Origin: Dunaliella salina
Lineage: Eukaryota > Chlorophyta > Chlorophyceae > Chlamydomonadales > Dunaliellaceae
Reading direction: 5' to 3'
NCBI GenBank assembly: GCA_002284615.2
Contig: MU069644.1
Span: forward strand, 345,395 to 366,061
DNA length: 20,667 bases
Shown here: positions 1-10,637 of the stretch, one piece after another
Layout of the letters: every line of letters begins with the position of its first letter
Position numbering within the stretch: the stretch's first letter is position 1
The notes under the pieces: generated by a model
Told to the model about the DNA's origin: nothing
The model's input: the letters and a program-made list of their open reading frames with translations, nothing else
Databases searched by the model: none
Program-made: the position numbers and the translations under genes

Positions 1-5
1 TGGCC

Positions 6-1334
6 ATGGCACCAACTCTGCGCTGCCTGCTGGCCAAGGTAGCAGCAGAGGACCTGGAGTTGCACCAGCTGGACATCTGCACTGCCTTCCTCAATGGTGA
101 GTNGGAGGAGGAGGTGTGGGTGCAGCAGCCANAGGGGTATGAGCATGGCAGCAAGGGCAAGGCGCTGAGGTTGCGCCGGGCCCTGTACGGGCTCAAGCAG
201 GCGCCGCGCGCATGGCATGAGAAGCTCTCTGCTGTGCTTAGCGAGCTGGGGTTCACAGCAGCAGGAGCAGACCCAAGCCTGTATGTCACGCACAGCAGCC
301 ATGGCAGCACCTGGCTGCTTGTGTACGTGGACNACATGCTGGTGGCAGCTCAGCAGCTGAGTGAGGTGCAGCGTGCAAAGCAGGAAGTGATGACGCGCTT
401 CAAAGCGCGCGACCTGGGAGAGGCAACCTGCTACTTGGGCCAGGAGATTGTGCGCGACAGGGCTGCGCGCGTGCTAACTAAGCATCAGTCCAAGTACACT
501 GCAGGTGTGCTGCAGAAGTTTGGGCTGGGGCCTGGCGCCAAGGGCCAATCCACGCCGCTGAAGCCTGGAGTGCAGCTCAGCAGACAGCAGGGTGTGCAGT
601 TGTCACACAGCCGGTATGCCGAGCTGGTTGGNTGCTTGCAGTATGCAGCTCAGCACACGCGCCCGGACCTCGCGCATGCTACAGGCGTGCTGGCACGCTT
701 CATGGCGGCCCCCACAGATCAGCATTGGGCAGCAGCATTGGGTGTGCTGCGCTATNTGTCGGCNACAAGCACGCTTGGGATTGTGTTNGGGGGGGGGCAC
801 TGCAGTCCAAGCAAGCCTGAGGGGTTTGCTGATGCGGACTATGCAGGCTGCCCTGATACCAGGCGGAGTACAAGTGGGTATGTGTTTGTGCTGCATGGTG
901 GAGCTGTTGCGTGGAAAAGCAAGCGTCAAGCTTGCGTCACCACCAGCACAGCTGAGGCTGAATATGTGGCAGCGGTGCCCATGGTGCAGGAAGCCCTATG
1001 GCTGAGGCAGCTGCAGAGCGATCTGCAACTAGGTTCGCGCAAAGAGTGCATGCAGCTGTATACAGACAATTCAGCCACGCTTCGCATCTTGCACAATCCT
1101 GTTCAAACAAGGCAGGCAAAGCATATTGATATTCAGCTGCATTTTGCAAGGGAGCGTGCACTGCGTGGTGATGTGAAGTTTGCCTACTGCCCTACAGAGC
1201 GCAACTTGGCTGACTGTATGACCAAGGCACTCCAGCCTGTGCGCTTTGAGCAAATGTGTACAGGCATGGGACTGCGTAGCATGGTNAAAACAAAAGAGAA
1301 GAAGTGCGTTCGCTGGGCAGACAAAGAAAACTGA
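6..1334 (+). CDS. Ty1/copia retrotransposon Pol, reverse transcriptase plus RNase H (C-terminal part)
   Basis: This is the C-terminal part of a copia-type Pol polyprotein, which copies element RNA into DNA and removes the RNA template. The frame is open at the left edge of the window, so the Met at position 6 is probably internal and Gag, protease and integrase would lie upstream. Counting from that Met, the RT motifs are [10 protein letters not shown] (catalytic Asp23), [10 protein letters not shown] (about 61-70) and YVDxM (Asp109, with the next codon NAC ambiguous). The RNase H module follows: DADYAG (Asp276), TAEAEY (Glu317), TDNSA (Asp354) and KHIDI (His373, Asp375). The reading frame has no stop in 442 codons, and the X residues come from N bases. 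An intact catalytic set suggests a fairly young copy. Family assignment is firm. Activity cannot be judged without the 5' part. Confidence 0.93.
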   Translation: MAPTLRCLLAKVAAEDLELHQLDICTAFLNGEXEEEVWVQQPXGYEHGSKGKALRLRRALYGLKQAPRAWHEKLSAVLSELGFTAAGADPSLYVTHSSHGSTWLLVYVDXMLVAAQQLSEVQRAKQEVMTRFKARDLGEATCYLGQEIVRDRAARVLTKHQSKYTAGVLQKFGLGPGAKGQSTPLKPGVQLSRQQGVQLSHSRYAELVXCLQYAAQHTRPDLAHATGVLARFMAAPTDQHWAAALGVLRYXSXTSTLGIVXGGGHCSPSKPEGFADADYAGCPDTRRSTSGYVFVLHGGAVAWKSKRQACVTTSTAEAEYVAAVPMVQEALWLRQLQSDLQLGSRKECMQLYTDNSATLRILHNPVQTRQAKHIDIQLHFARERALRGDVKFAYCPTERNLADCMTKALQPVRFEQMCTGMGLRSMXKTKEKKCVRWADKEN

Positions 1335-1627
1335 ACAATCACGCCAATTTTGCAGGTGCACTGTGTGAGCAATGATATTATGCAATTTCNCACTCTTGTT
1401 TGAAAAGTGTGAACTGAGATGTGATGAGAACGCTGAGATATGCTATGAACGCTGTGATACGCTAAGGAGAACTCCTGAGAAATTCTGGATCTGTCCAACA
1501 GTTTGTGATTTTGGGTAAAACATGAATATTGATGCCAAGTGGAGAACCAATGATCTGAATTGTTCTGGAATNTCGTGCAATTTCTGCATATGTGTGGTAT
1601 ATATGTGCTTACATGCTTGGGGGGGAG
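1335..1627 (+). other. Copia 3' untranslated region ending in a polypurine tract
   Basis: About 290 bp of non-coding sequence follow the Pol stop codon. The last bases are a run of seven G (1619-1625) followed by AG, directly before a TGTTG sequence. In LTR elements the polypurine tract that primes plus-strand synthesis abuts the 3' LTR in just this way. No other feature is seen in this stretch. Confidence 0.7.
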
Positions 1628-1821
1628 TGTTGAAGTGTGTGCAAGCATGCAAGCACAGGCATGTTGTCGAACTAGTACACAGGTGAAGACGATGAATATA
1701 TTTATAATATTGTGATATATAACTGCTCCTTAGCTTGCATGCATGAGTGTTTATCTGAACTTGATCAGTCGGAGCTCTTCCATATTTTTTGTCCGTTATA
1801 TATATCTCCTGCTACTTAACA
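1628..1821 (+). mobile_element. Probable 3' LTR of the copia element
   Basis: The sequence starts TGTTGAAGT directly after the polypurine tract. It can be closed at 1821, where CTACTTAACA forms an imperfect inverted match to the start. This gives a 194-bp LTR with TG...CA ends. AT-rich TATA-like stretches at about 1695-1722 fit the U3 promoter region. The left border is well supported. The right border is inferred only from the terminal inverted repeat, because the 5' LTR and the 5' target duplication lie outside the window. Confidence 0.6.
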
Positions 1822-3249
1822 CTTTCAGCCTTTAATTTTTTGTAGGCCTCCTCAAATCCCTCTTTAATTTTTCTCATGCCTTCAGACCCCTCCTTTTTTT
1901 GCCGGCCTTAAAAATGTGCATCTTGCAGGGCCTTAAAAATAGTAATTTCTAGCAACTCTGAAGTTTTGCGTTTGCAAGCAACTGTGAGAGATGGAGGAAA
2001 GGGATGAGCGGGGACGAAGAGCCAGTGCATGAGACGCAAACACGCAGAAGATCGCAAATTTTGAATTTTTCTGGACCACCTCGTAAAACCTTACAGCTCA
2101 TAAATTAATTAGTGAACATATTTTGGCACCTCATAATAAATCAGCGTCGTAATTAGCGTCGCTCCGGTAGCTTTACATTCTGGCCGTTCTAGCGCCCAGA
2201 CATAGACACACACGTCCCAAAGGGCAAAAGACCCTTTTCGACGTGGGATGTACCAAGGGCAAACGCACAGAAGCGGATGCGGGGAGCCCGACCAAGCCCA
2301 GCGAGCTCCCGCCTGGAGCTCACTCTCAGATGAGGAGGCTGATATCATGAGGATCCTCATGAGGACATGGACAAGGAGGGGTTGCATGCAGTTTTGGTAA
2401 GGGCTTGAGTGCCTTTCGTTGCTGGACGTTTTTGATGTTCGCAAATTATTTTGCTAACTTTGGAACCCTCTCGCAAACCTGGAAGTTCGAAAAAAAATGG
2501 AATAATTTTGGGCCTCTGCAAAGAAACAGCGTCGCAAAACATTAGTGTCGACCCGGTATTTCCATCGAATCCGGAAATGGCCAGTAGCATTGGCACACAC
2601 GATGAAGCAAAAGCAATGGAGCGAGTACCAATCAGAAGCAAGGCTCAGCATAAATGTTGATTTCAATGCATTTAAACGAATGTACGCGGGAAGCTGAAAG
2701 TGAGAGGGGGAATCTTTGCTGTAAACGCTTCAAGGCGCAGTCAAAAGCATGATGATCCCCATCTAAATTACAACGTAGAGCTTCAGGGGGTGTTTACCCC
2801 CAGAGACGGGTAATGCAGGAAATGAAAATCCAATCACCTATGGTCATGAATGGAAGCAGGATCTTTAGACCCAAGTAGCTACCCTGCTTTGCGTTTACAA
2901 AAGCTGGTAATTGCTGAAATTCCGCTTCCCAATACAGAAAGATACATGGTGGGTCCCATGTTGTTGTTCTTGAGTCATTGCTGGGAAGTGCTTTCTGGAC
3001 CAATACAGACAGCAGTGGAAGCTTTACTCCAATTGCAATCAAATAATTGGGTCTGAGCAAGGGCTGCATAAGCTACCAAACATGCACCCTATATCATTTC
3101 CACTCATGCAATGTGCGCGTGGCAGGCCATCTCTCAAAGCCAAGAAGGCTCTCCGAAGCTTCAACAGTTGGCACCCCACAAGGGCAATTTCTAAAGGTTT
3201 TCCTTCTTTGAGGCAGGGGGTCGGGCAAAATGGAATTAGAAATGCGTTC
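1822..3249. other. Stretch without a recognised gene
   Basis: Short open frames on both strands show no family motif and overlap each other. The only local structure noted is a hairpin at 2786-2801 (GGGGGT, loop GTTT, ACCCCC). This may be intergenic sequence or an old unrecognised repeat. Confidence 0.5.
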
Positions 3250-4075
3250 TTTGTTTCCCAGGTCCAAAAATCCGGAGGGTAACAAAGAAAAACTGATGGA
3301 CACCATGCCAAAATTTTTGGATGGGACCCCTTGACCCACCCACAACCCCCAAAATACCCTTTGAGTGCTCCAATTCAAACAAAAAGGACGTCCACCTGCA
3401 TGTTATATGCATTGAATAAGCAAAATTCGGCAGATATATTGAGCAAAAGCTGAGCTGCAGACGTCCATGCATTCCTGTCATGCCAGGCACCCATGAGTGG
3501 CTTGCAGGTCCTCAAACTGCCATCCCGACTTACCTAAGCTTAGGCTCATGCTCATTGTGCATCGTCTCTATCCTGAAAGTTTGGATTTATTTGCTGCATG
3601 ATTGCCTCCACACCCCTGGGGCGTACACCCATGCGCTTGTAGCCCATGACTCTGATTTGTGCACACATTCACTACCTACATGTACATTTTCTGGGCCTCA
3701 CATCCAACATTCCAGGATAGTGACGATGCACTCTGTTTTCTTGCTCTGTGAAGTCGGGCTGGCAGTTTGAGGACTTGCTAGTAACTTATGGGTGCCTGGC
3801 AGGAGGAACATGCATGGGCTTTCGCAGCTCAGTTTTTGGCCCATACCTCTTCTGCAACGCACTCTTTCAAAGTAATTAGTATGCAGATGGATGGGGACTT
3901 CAAAGAAAAGCAGGTTGTTACCCTTTTTGTCTGCATTGGGGCCCTAGAAGTTTTTTTGGGGGGGGGGGGGCAAGGGATCTGGGCCAATATTTTTGACGTG
4001 ACGTCCTGTGGTATTTTTGACCCTCCTGCCTTAATGGTGAATTTCCCTAGTGCTGGACAACTCCCCCTAAAACAG
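3250..4075. repeat. Long imperfect inverted repeat IR1 (two opposed copies of the poly(C) repeat family)
   Basis: The left arm (about 3265-3578) reads in the same direction as the copies at 5520 and 19265. The right arm (about 3709-4030) is a diverged reverse complement. Anchors pair symmetrically about position 3643: CCTATCCTGAA at 3568 with TTCCAGGATA at 3709, GGCACCCATGAG at 3486 with CTTATGGGTGCC at 3786, and GGAGGGT near 3272 with CCCTCCTG at 4021. The loop is about 130 nt. The right arm carries a run of 13 G (3958-3970), equivalent to the poly(C) run of the forward copies. Short open frames inside are incidental. The arms differ at many positions, so this is old. Confidence 0.75.
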
Positions 4076-4149
4076 GCATGTTTTTACATGCTCCCAGCAC
4101 AGGTGACCCCTTACCTTGGACTCTTACTATATGTCTATTGCAAGTACTT

Positions 4150-5112
4150 TACTCCAAGATTGGGGGACTTGTGCCTACGTAGCCATGGTGTGAACCTTAC
4201 TTTTTAGCCACCAAGTCCGACTTGGTGGTCTCCATTCCGGACCACCTCCTGCACCAAATCTCTGATGATTTGGAGCCCTCGTAGCCAAAGAATATCATTC
4301 CAAAAAAAGTTGAGCAAAAAGACCAGTGGTTGGTCAGATGCAGGATTTCAGACATTTACCTAAGAAACATTCCAGCTCAAGGGGTGCCACCACAAGGTCA
4401 ACGTCCGGACTTTTTTCCCGCTTTTGAATACATAGGATGTTGGCAGTTTATGCGGGGGTTATAGATGTAAGATTTTGGGAGTAATGAATGGTTTTAGGGT
4501 GGAGCTGTGGGCAATTTTGGGTTGATCTGAGGCCAGGAGAGTGGTCTGGGGTCCCCTTTTTTTTTTCAATTTGTACAAATTGGACACATGTGGTGAACGT
4601 TATATTTATATGAATAAAAAAAAACAGAGGTGGGCGACGGGCCCATATTCCTGAAAATGTTCCTTTCCGCCGATATTTTCCAAATCTGACCAGGCCAACC
4701 ATTGTAATATAAATGAAAAACACTTTCAGCAAAAAATGATGAAAATCAGTTGACCCCAGATCACTCTCCTGGCCTCAGATCACCCTAAAATGGCCCACAG
4801 CTCTTCCCTGGGACCATTTTCCACCCTCAGAACAGTTTCTTAACTACCCTTATATGATATTTTAACATCCTGCATATTCAAAAGTGGGAATGAAGGAGGT
4901 CACAAATTGACCTTTTTGACACCCCCAGTGCTGGATTTTCTCCACGGGAAATGGCTGAAATTCAGTATCTGACCACCCACTGGGTCTTTTTACTCCATTC
5001 TCCTGTGATGATATCTTTTTTGGTTCAAGGGCACCAAATCATTAACGATCACCCAATTTGGTACAGTGGCTGGTCAGATATGGTGGGTGCTTGCTCGAAA
5101 AGTAGGGTTCAC
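4150..5112. repeat. Long imperfect inverted repeat IR2
   Basis: The left arm (about 4190-4553) and right arm (about 4752-5112) are reverse complements with many substitutions and small gaps, centred near 4652. Anchors are GTGAACC (4190) with GGGTTCAC (5105), AAAAAGACC...GGTCAGAT near 4317 with its mate near 4970-4990, CTTTTGAATA near 4422 with TATTCAAAAG near 4876, and TCTGAGGCCAGGAGAGT near 4526 with ACTCTCCTGGCCTCAGA near 4763. The left arm also matches direct copy 6230-6480, so IR2 is a second module of the same family. The 198-nt loop contains a perfect 16-bp palindrome CAATTTGTACAAATTG (4567-4582). No protein-coding signal is seen. Confidence 0.75.
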
Positions 5113-5519
5113 GTTTGGGCAAACAGCAGAAATGGCCCCGAGTGCTACTTTTCAAATTTAGGAGCTATATGTACGGAAGCCATTTGATGCTGAAAAGTAC
5201 CAAGTGCGGCCACCTTGCTATGGGAACATTTCAAAAGGACCCCTGTTTGGGGCCTTCGTCGCCCACCTCTGGAAAGAGACCCAGGAAAAAGCATCTTTAG
5301 CTCTATAGGGGAGTTTTCCAGCTCTCAGTTCTTTCCCCTCACTCGCTTTCGTCTGCAAGGCATCCAATAAGTGTTGTTATGTGCAACCAACTTCATTACA
5401 ATTTGTATCAAAGTTGACAATGGTTTTCTGAATTTATCAGATGTTGCCAGAGAAGGACATGAGAACACCTTATGAGATGTTGCCAATTTCTGATCGCCTT
5501 TGTAATGAAATTTCTGTAG
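5113..5519. other. Stretch without a recognised gene between repeat copies
   Basis: No open frame with family motifs is seen and no clear match to the neighbouring repeat modules was found. It separates the inverted repeat IR2 from the next direct copy of the poly(C) repeat. Confidence 0.4.
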
Positions 5520-6480
5520 CACCAAGGCAGGAGGGTAGAAAATTTTTTTCCAACAACGGCATGTGTAAATTTTGCCCTGGACCCCCGTGGAACCCCCCCC
5601 CCCCCCCAAAACCCCCCTTCCAGTGCCTGGATCCGGACACCAAGGGTACCAATCTGCTCCTCTTTCAAATAGCTATCAACCTGCACACTCAGCGCAATGA
5701 AATATTGATACGCAGCAGAGTTATGGGGCAGAAACTGAGGAGCTGACGCCCATGCATACCTGCCCTACCAGGCACCCAGAACTGGCATATGAGTCCACAA
5801 ATTGCCCTCCTGGTTTCAGCAAGCAGGAACACATCATACATGGTCACTATCCTGGGAGTTTGGATTGATTTGCTGCGTGTTTGACTCCACACCCCTTGCT
5901 GCTCAGACCCTTGCGCGCTTGGCACTGCACTCCCAGCCATGCACACAGACCCCCCCTTTTACTCGATTTGCACAAACAGGGTGCCAATCGACAGCTCTTG
6001 AGCCCAGGAATCCAACAATACGTTTAAATTTCTGTAGAAGTGGCTCAGAAAAATTTTCTAGAGGGGCGGTCCCAAAAACTCCAAACCCCCCCTACCCCCC
6101 CTCCCTTCCCCGACCCCTCCGATCCAATTGTATAGTTTTTTTTTTGATTGACAGATGCCGTCCAAATGTTACACGAACTCTACCCTCCTGACCAAGGTCT
6201 CAAAATTGCCAGTTGGTGGGCGCATGCCTGATTAGCCGCGGCGTGAACCCTATTTTTCAATATCTTACCTCCATTTTGTAACACCGTGTTGGTGACCTGC
6301 TGCAACAATTGGGTAACTTTTTAGTGATAGAGTTCATGTAACAAAAGAGTATCATTAAAAAGATGAGTAAAAAGACCCAGTGCTTTTTGTTGTTTGGCGA
6401 TTTCAGACATTTTCTCATAAAAAGCACCAAATTGGGGCTTATCTGCCCATGTGAACTTTATCCCAATCTATCGATGCACA
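5520..6480 (+). repeat. Poly(C) repeat family, longest direct copy
   Basis: The non-coding order is GGCAGGAGGG (about 5526), a run of 15 C (5593-5607), then blocks near 5640 (ACACCAAGGGTACC), 5745 (GACGCCCATGCATACC), 5840 (CACTATCCTGG), 5890 (CCACACCCCTTG) and 6000 (CAGCTCTTGAGCCCAGGAAT). Later blocks lie near 6150 (a GATGCCGTCCAAA-type block) and 6233 (GTGAACCCTATTTTTCAA). The first part recurs at 19265-19960 and in IR1, and the last part recurs in IR2. Short open frames here occur in several frames with no shared protein and are not taken as genes. No terminal repeats or target duplications could be fixed, so the element class is unknown. Confidence 0.7.
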
Positions 6481-6839
6481 CAGGATGACTTGCACAACCA
6501 AAAAATGTCCCAATCAGATGAAGTAGCTACGAATGGGCGCACTTCAACTGCAAGGAAGAACCATATTTGGGCACAAGCTTAGCTGACCCCTCTGTAAAAA
6601 TACTCTAAATTATGCGAACATAGTGTTTAGCCATGAAATTTCCATGGTGCAAAACGTGGGCTGCTGCGTGAGCTACAGGAGCACTTTTGAGCTATGCTGG
6701 AGAGCGAAGGCAATATCATGACACTGACTCAGAATGACCACAACATAATGACCACAAACTTGTTTCCATTAGACGCACTATTGAAAAACAGAAGTACCTC
6801 TCACGGCCACTGGCTGGCAGGCTCTACAGCCTAGTGCTC
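6481..6839. other. Stretch without a recognised gene
   Basis: No coding motif was found on either strand. A small tandem duplication of the unit AATGACCACAACAT is present near 6733-6760. Confidence 0.4.
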
Positions 6840-6998
6840 CTAGTAACCCTTCAGATCCCCATTAGCCGCTTTTGTCAAACTCTTGTGGTGGAGGGGACTC
6901 ACGGCTCTTGAGCACCAAGGTGTTTTTTCCCTTAATTCATGCAGGAAGAATTTCTCTGCCTGCGTCTTTCTTCTTCTTTTTCTTTTTTCTTGCTCAGG
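6840..6998 (+). mobile_element. LINE 3'-end fragment (plus strand) with pyrimidine tail
   Basis: The first bases encode NPSDPH followed by a stop. NPPDPH ends two other LINE copies here (near 12764 and 17485, minus strand). The 3' UTR that follows resembles the one at 17380-17480: a GACTCACGGCTC block, a CCCTTAATTCATG block, a hairpin (GCAGG at about 6942 with CCTGC near 6963) and CTGCGTC running into a T/C tail. The tail ends against antisense LINE sequence at about 6999, so this short 5'-truncated copy appears to have landed in an older minus-strand copy. Confidence 0.55.
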
Positions 6999-7384
6999 GA
7001 TGCATAGGTCATGTTGGGCCACACGGTCTGCGCTGCCTATATCCAGTTGGACAAGACTTCACTCACAAGAGCCTTTGTTAACCATTTTCAAAATTTTTGT
7101 GCTAGCTATGTTGTGGTGCTCAGCAATCATGTTACAAATGACGGGGCATTGACAACCTGACAGAATGTGGAGAGCGCATCCAAGTGGTGGCATTATGGGA
7201 GAGGACAGACAAGGCTAGTGGATTTTCTAAAGAGGACTGCGTGCTTTTGATTGTGAAGGGTGCCTGTGCGGTATTGGAAGATTGAGTGTTTCATTTGGTT
7301 TGAGAAACAGGCCATATTCCAGAAGGCATTGTACACATGAGGTAGCAGACTTGGTAACAAGTAGAGTATCTTTTCTTGCAGTTT

Positions 7385-7525
7385 GCAAGTCCCAGGACCC
7401 ACATTAGCCGGACCCACATTAGCTGGGCTGCACATAGCTAGCCTTCGTTGGTGGGGCTCACTGTCAGTGCCAGCGCTGACTGTTGGGTCTTTCCTTAATG
7501 CGCGCTGGCTGTGTCCTGCGCAGAC
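7385..7525 (+). mobile_element. LINE 3'-UTR fragment (plus strand) with conserved hairpin
   Basis: The block TAGCTAGCCTTCGTTGG...GGGCTCACTG...CTTTCCTTAATG matches 14195-14256 on the plus strand and 10600-10680 on the minus strand. It is the 3' UTR of the same LINE family, without coding sequence, lying inside copy 0. A hairpin GTCAG/CTGAC is at 7463-7480. The start is uncertain because the left flank is diverged, and the terminal tail is degraded (about 7505-7525). Confidence 0.55.
7463..7480 (+). other. 3'-UTR hairpin H1 (GTCAG/CTGAC variant)
   Basis: GTCAG (7463-7467) and CTGAC (7476-7480) form a 5-bp stem with an 8-nt loop. The equivalent stem in the copy at 10620-10637 is GTTAG/CTAAC, so both sides of one base pair have changed together. 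Confidence 0.6.
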
Positions 7526-8529
7526 CTATACCTGCACCATTGAATTTGCATAGCCAAGCCTGTGTATTGCATGCACATGTGATTTCAGAGCATCTTTAAG
7601 GTCAGGGAGGTATTTTAGACGAGGGGTGGAGGGGGGGCTAAGATGGCCTTGGTGCAGGTCCTTCCTGGGCCAGCCAAGTAATACTGTGGAAAAGATTTCA
7701 TCCTGGGCCTGCACTTGGGATTCCAGTTTCAGTCAGGCTGCTTCCTTTGAGGGTAGCCTGGTAGTTAGCAATCTTATCTGCGCATTCCTTCCCTGCTATT
7801 CCAGCATGGGATTTGACCTTGTAGAAAAAGATGTGACTTTGAGATGCGCGGGCAAGGTTTGCAGTTGTCCTCAAAACAACTCCTTGCACATCATGATGTT
7901 GTCTCTGCTTCTGGTTACAGGATTTGATTTCTGAGCTGGTGAAGTGAGCTGATGCTGTCCATGACAACGTGTTTTTATTTGTGAATGAGTGCAGCAACAG
8001 CAGCCAGCTCAGCTCTTCCTCGAGAGCTCTGGTATTCAACTCAATAACAACTTGGTATTACCAACACCATTAAGTTCTGCCAATCTTTTGTCACTTTAAG
8101 GATGGTACTACCGTAGTACATGCCAGCCCCTATCACTGTTGTACCGTTTTGAACCTGGCAGCTGCCGTCTGTGAAGGTCCAAGACTTAAAAACTGCAAGT
8201 TTAAGCTGGAGGTCTGGTTTGGACTGAGGGGGGGCATGGACAGTTATATCCAAGGCCGGCCTGCCGGGTCTCTTGAGGATGCTTTATGTCTAAAGGGAGA
8301 TTTTTCATGTCCTTACACCAGGCACCACAGCATGCCTTCTATTCAATGTGGTCGTTACTCACACTCGAAGTAATCCACCTGGCTTCTGGGATGGCTCTGG
8401 CTAGATCCTGGAGCCATGTCGGGTTATGGCTGTTCAAGTGTAGATGTGCAGACGAATTCCAGACTGCAATGATTTGCATATCCCAAGCTGAGAGCAGTTT
8501 CTTGGCTGATCCAGGACTGTGGTTTGTAA

Positions 8530-10560
8530 TAGGAAAAGAAGAGGAAAAAAAAAGAAAAGTCTATGCAGGCCAGAGGCTGCGTGCATTAAAGGAAGGTCCA
8601 CTAACGAACAAGCTAGCAAGGTAACAGTGGCCTCACCAGAAGGCCCACTTTACCTACACTAGACACAGCTAGCGTAGGAGAGAGCCAGGAACAGAGCTAA
8701 AGAAAATCTGGGGGGTTGTCCGCCATGCTCCTGGACGCCCGGACCCTCCTTCTCTTACTGTCCTCCACGGCGCGCCCAGCAAAACCCCCCCAGAAGCCCT
8801 CTGAAAATGAAAAGCATGTCTGGTGTTAATGATGGCTGTCAATTTTTGGATGACATGTTGTTTTGCTATTTATTCAGCTTTGTGCTTGTTAAGGCCCAGA
8901 TTCCTAAGGGGTTTGATTGTGCACTAATAATGGTATTCAGTGTAAATAGTGCCAGCCACACCAACTAAGATGATATGCTGAGTCACTTTGTTATTCCTGC
9001 GAGGGTTGTTGAGCTGCGGAATTGTAGTCTGGTTACAGTGTGGGAATGTTGAGCTGCAGCTCAGCAGCTGCTGCCTGTTTCAAAGTGATGGAGGGGTCGG
9101 TGTTGGGACAGACTTTCAATTAAACAAGGTGGATGTCCCTGTCTCGGTCAGCGATCTTAAAAGGATCATGGTGGATGGGTCGGCCTGGGACAGAGCGCGC
9201 AAAGAGAACATCCAGATGGCTTTGGTGGCGGGTTGAAGAGCCAGTACCATTCGGGAATATCCAATCAGGAATGCCTCGTGTTAGGTTTTCAGGGACTTGC
9301 ATGCCCTATTCTTGGAGTCTCTCATTGCTGCATCCATCCATACCCATACGAGATGAGCCATACCGGTTTTCACTGAGGGCATTGACACAAAGACTAAGGT
9401 CTGCATGGTGTCTATTGGTGCGCATCCCATTCATTGTTGAATTGGTACACCTGAGGAGTATGTGATTAATGTTCTGTTCATTGCCACAGAGTGGGCATCT
9501 TGCTGAACCGAAAAATAGCTGAAATTGAAGGCATGTTTTTGTGTATACAGTGTATCTGTTCGATACCTTGTTACATTTGCTGTTTAAGGATGATTTCACG
9601 ATTTCTCCAAAAGGAGTTGCTGACCTCCTTGTTAGCAAGTTGACAGTTTGGACTGCGAGCTTGGATGTTGTTTGTAGTGGTTGGGAAAGCAAATCGCGGA
9701 GGAGAGCTGAGCTTCTCCCATCTAATGTAACGGTAGCCAGAAGTATCAGCAGAGCCAAGCCTATGCTGTTTGTGCATGTGTAATTCGACTTTGTCATTCA
9801 GGTTGGTGCAATATTGAATTGGGAAAGCATGGGAGCGGTGCGTGCCATCATATTGTGTGAGGGCTGCTGTGTGAGCGCAGGCGTCAACCCCCTTGATGCC
9901 TTTTATGCCAGAGTGGTTTTTGACTTTGTAGAAATAGATAGGGTGTGGGGAATGCTGCAAAATGAATGATGTAGTGTGAACAATCTCTGCATGCAGGTGG
10001 TATCTCATGTGCATCGGATTCAGGGTTTGTTTTGTAATCTCAGAGAGGCAGGATGCACTATCAGAGGCAATGCCAGTTTGCTCTGGTTGGAGTGCCACAA
10101 GAATAGGTGCAAGTTCGCTCTGGTGATGGTATTGGTAGGCCCATGTTAGTAGGCATGACCTTAGGGTTTTGTGTGCAGCTGTAAGTGTTAGGAGGATGGA
10201 GACGTGTTCCTTCCTGGTTTGTAAACACCTGAACCAAAGAGCGGTGGGGCGTCATCATTGTTGTGTGTAATAACACTGCCATATGTGTACGTGATTTCTC
10301 TCCAATCCTTAATGTTGGGTGTAAACATTTTTTTGATAGTTGGCAGGAAGGAAGGCTGCCCTTGCTTGAGGGCACTTGTGTGAGCAGGTATAGATGTCAG
10401 GGGGACGTGATTGTTTTTTTTTTTTTCAAGTGTTGATGCTAGGTGCTGGAGGGTGCGCAGTTGCGCGGCAGGATTTGGAAGATGGAAGGGTAGCCAGTGA
10501 GCCGGAACATCTTGGCGGAGGAGTTAGAACCAGTCTTTGTTAGCGCTATTGAGCGCTTTT
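8530..10560 (-). pseudogene. Degenerate LINE copy 1: RNase H, zinc finger, C-terminal domain, 3' UTR and tail
   Basis: Minus strand, 5' end at about 10560 where another LINE's tail abuts it. RNase H begins with WREITYTYGS: the first catalytic Asp codon is TAT (10281-10283), so this site is lost. It continues with a frameshifted SELAPILVAL, ASDSASC and FYKVKNHSGI (about 9880-10130). NSFWRN and the RYRTDTLYTQKHAF block follow, then an intact CX2CX7HX4C zinc finger, CPLCGNEQNINHILLRC (about 9450-9507). The C-terminal domain (about 8830-9300) contains DRDIHLV with a stop codon where the other copies have Glu, then VAGTIY and LGLNKHKAE in other frames. The 3' UTR ends with a hairpin near 8564-8580 and a T/C-rich tail to about 8531. 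Several frameshifts make it non-functional. Confidence 0.8.
8564..8616 (-). other. 3'-UTR hairpins of LINE copy 1
   Basis: The terminal hairpin H2 pairs GCAG (8565-8568) with CTGC (8577-8580) around GCC/GGC. Next to it CTAAC (8601-8605) pairs with GCTAG (8612-8616) with one mismatch, matching H1 of the other copies. The order, tail then H2 then H1 on the plus strand, is the same as at 10579 and 12645. Confidence 0.45.
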
Positions 10561-10578
10561 CTGGCAAAGTAAAAGTCT

Positions 10579-10637
10579 ACGCTGGCACTTACCAGCGTGC
10601 ATTAAGGAAAGACTCAACAGTTAGCACTGGCACTAAC
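10579..10637 (-). other. Paired 3'-UTR hairpins H1 and H2 of element 3
   Basis: H2 is ACGCTGG (10579-10585) with CCAGCGT (10592-10598), 7 bp and a 6-nt loop, directly beside the tail. H1 is GTTAG (10620-10624) with CTAAC (10633-10637). Both occur at the same places in the copy ending at 14294. Confidence 0.65.

Larger units (their letters stand above)
6999..8535 (-). pseudogene. Degenerate LINE copy 0: pre-RNase H region, RNase H, zinc-finger region
   Basis: Read on the minus strand from 8535 downwards. MQIIAVWN and HNPTWLQDL match the same region of the copy at 10818. RNase H follows with all four acidic positions visible but in broken frames: TDGS (Asp codon 8167-8169), RAELAA (Glu 8008-8010), MDS (Asp 7957-7959) and FYKVKSHAGIAGKECADKIA ending near 7757. 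A stop lies between the Glu and the second Asp. After an interruption by a plus-strand fragment (about 7385-7525), the frame resumes with NAFWNM, YRTGTLHNQKH and CPL (7193-7350). It continues in another frame with HILSGCQ and DIGSADR to about 7000. Frameshifts and stops rule out function. It is the oldest recognisable layer of the LINE stack. Confidence 0.8.

Noticed and set aside
603..1648. Minus-strand open frames of 74-154 codons opposite the copia pol gene
   Set aside because: They are shadows of a gene with firm RT and RNase H motifs on the plus strand and have no motifs of their own.
3480..4207. Two plus-strand open frames of 96 and 139 codons
   Set aside because: They lie in the inverted repeat IR1 and one crosses the poly(G) run. 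The equivalent repeat copies at 5520 and 19265 do not conserve the frame or protein.
5441..6191. Plus-strand open frames of 101 and 129 codons in the poly(C) repeat
   Set aside because: Proline-rich stretches come from C runs, and the frames are not kept in the other copies.
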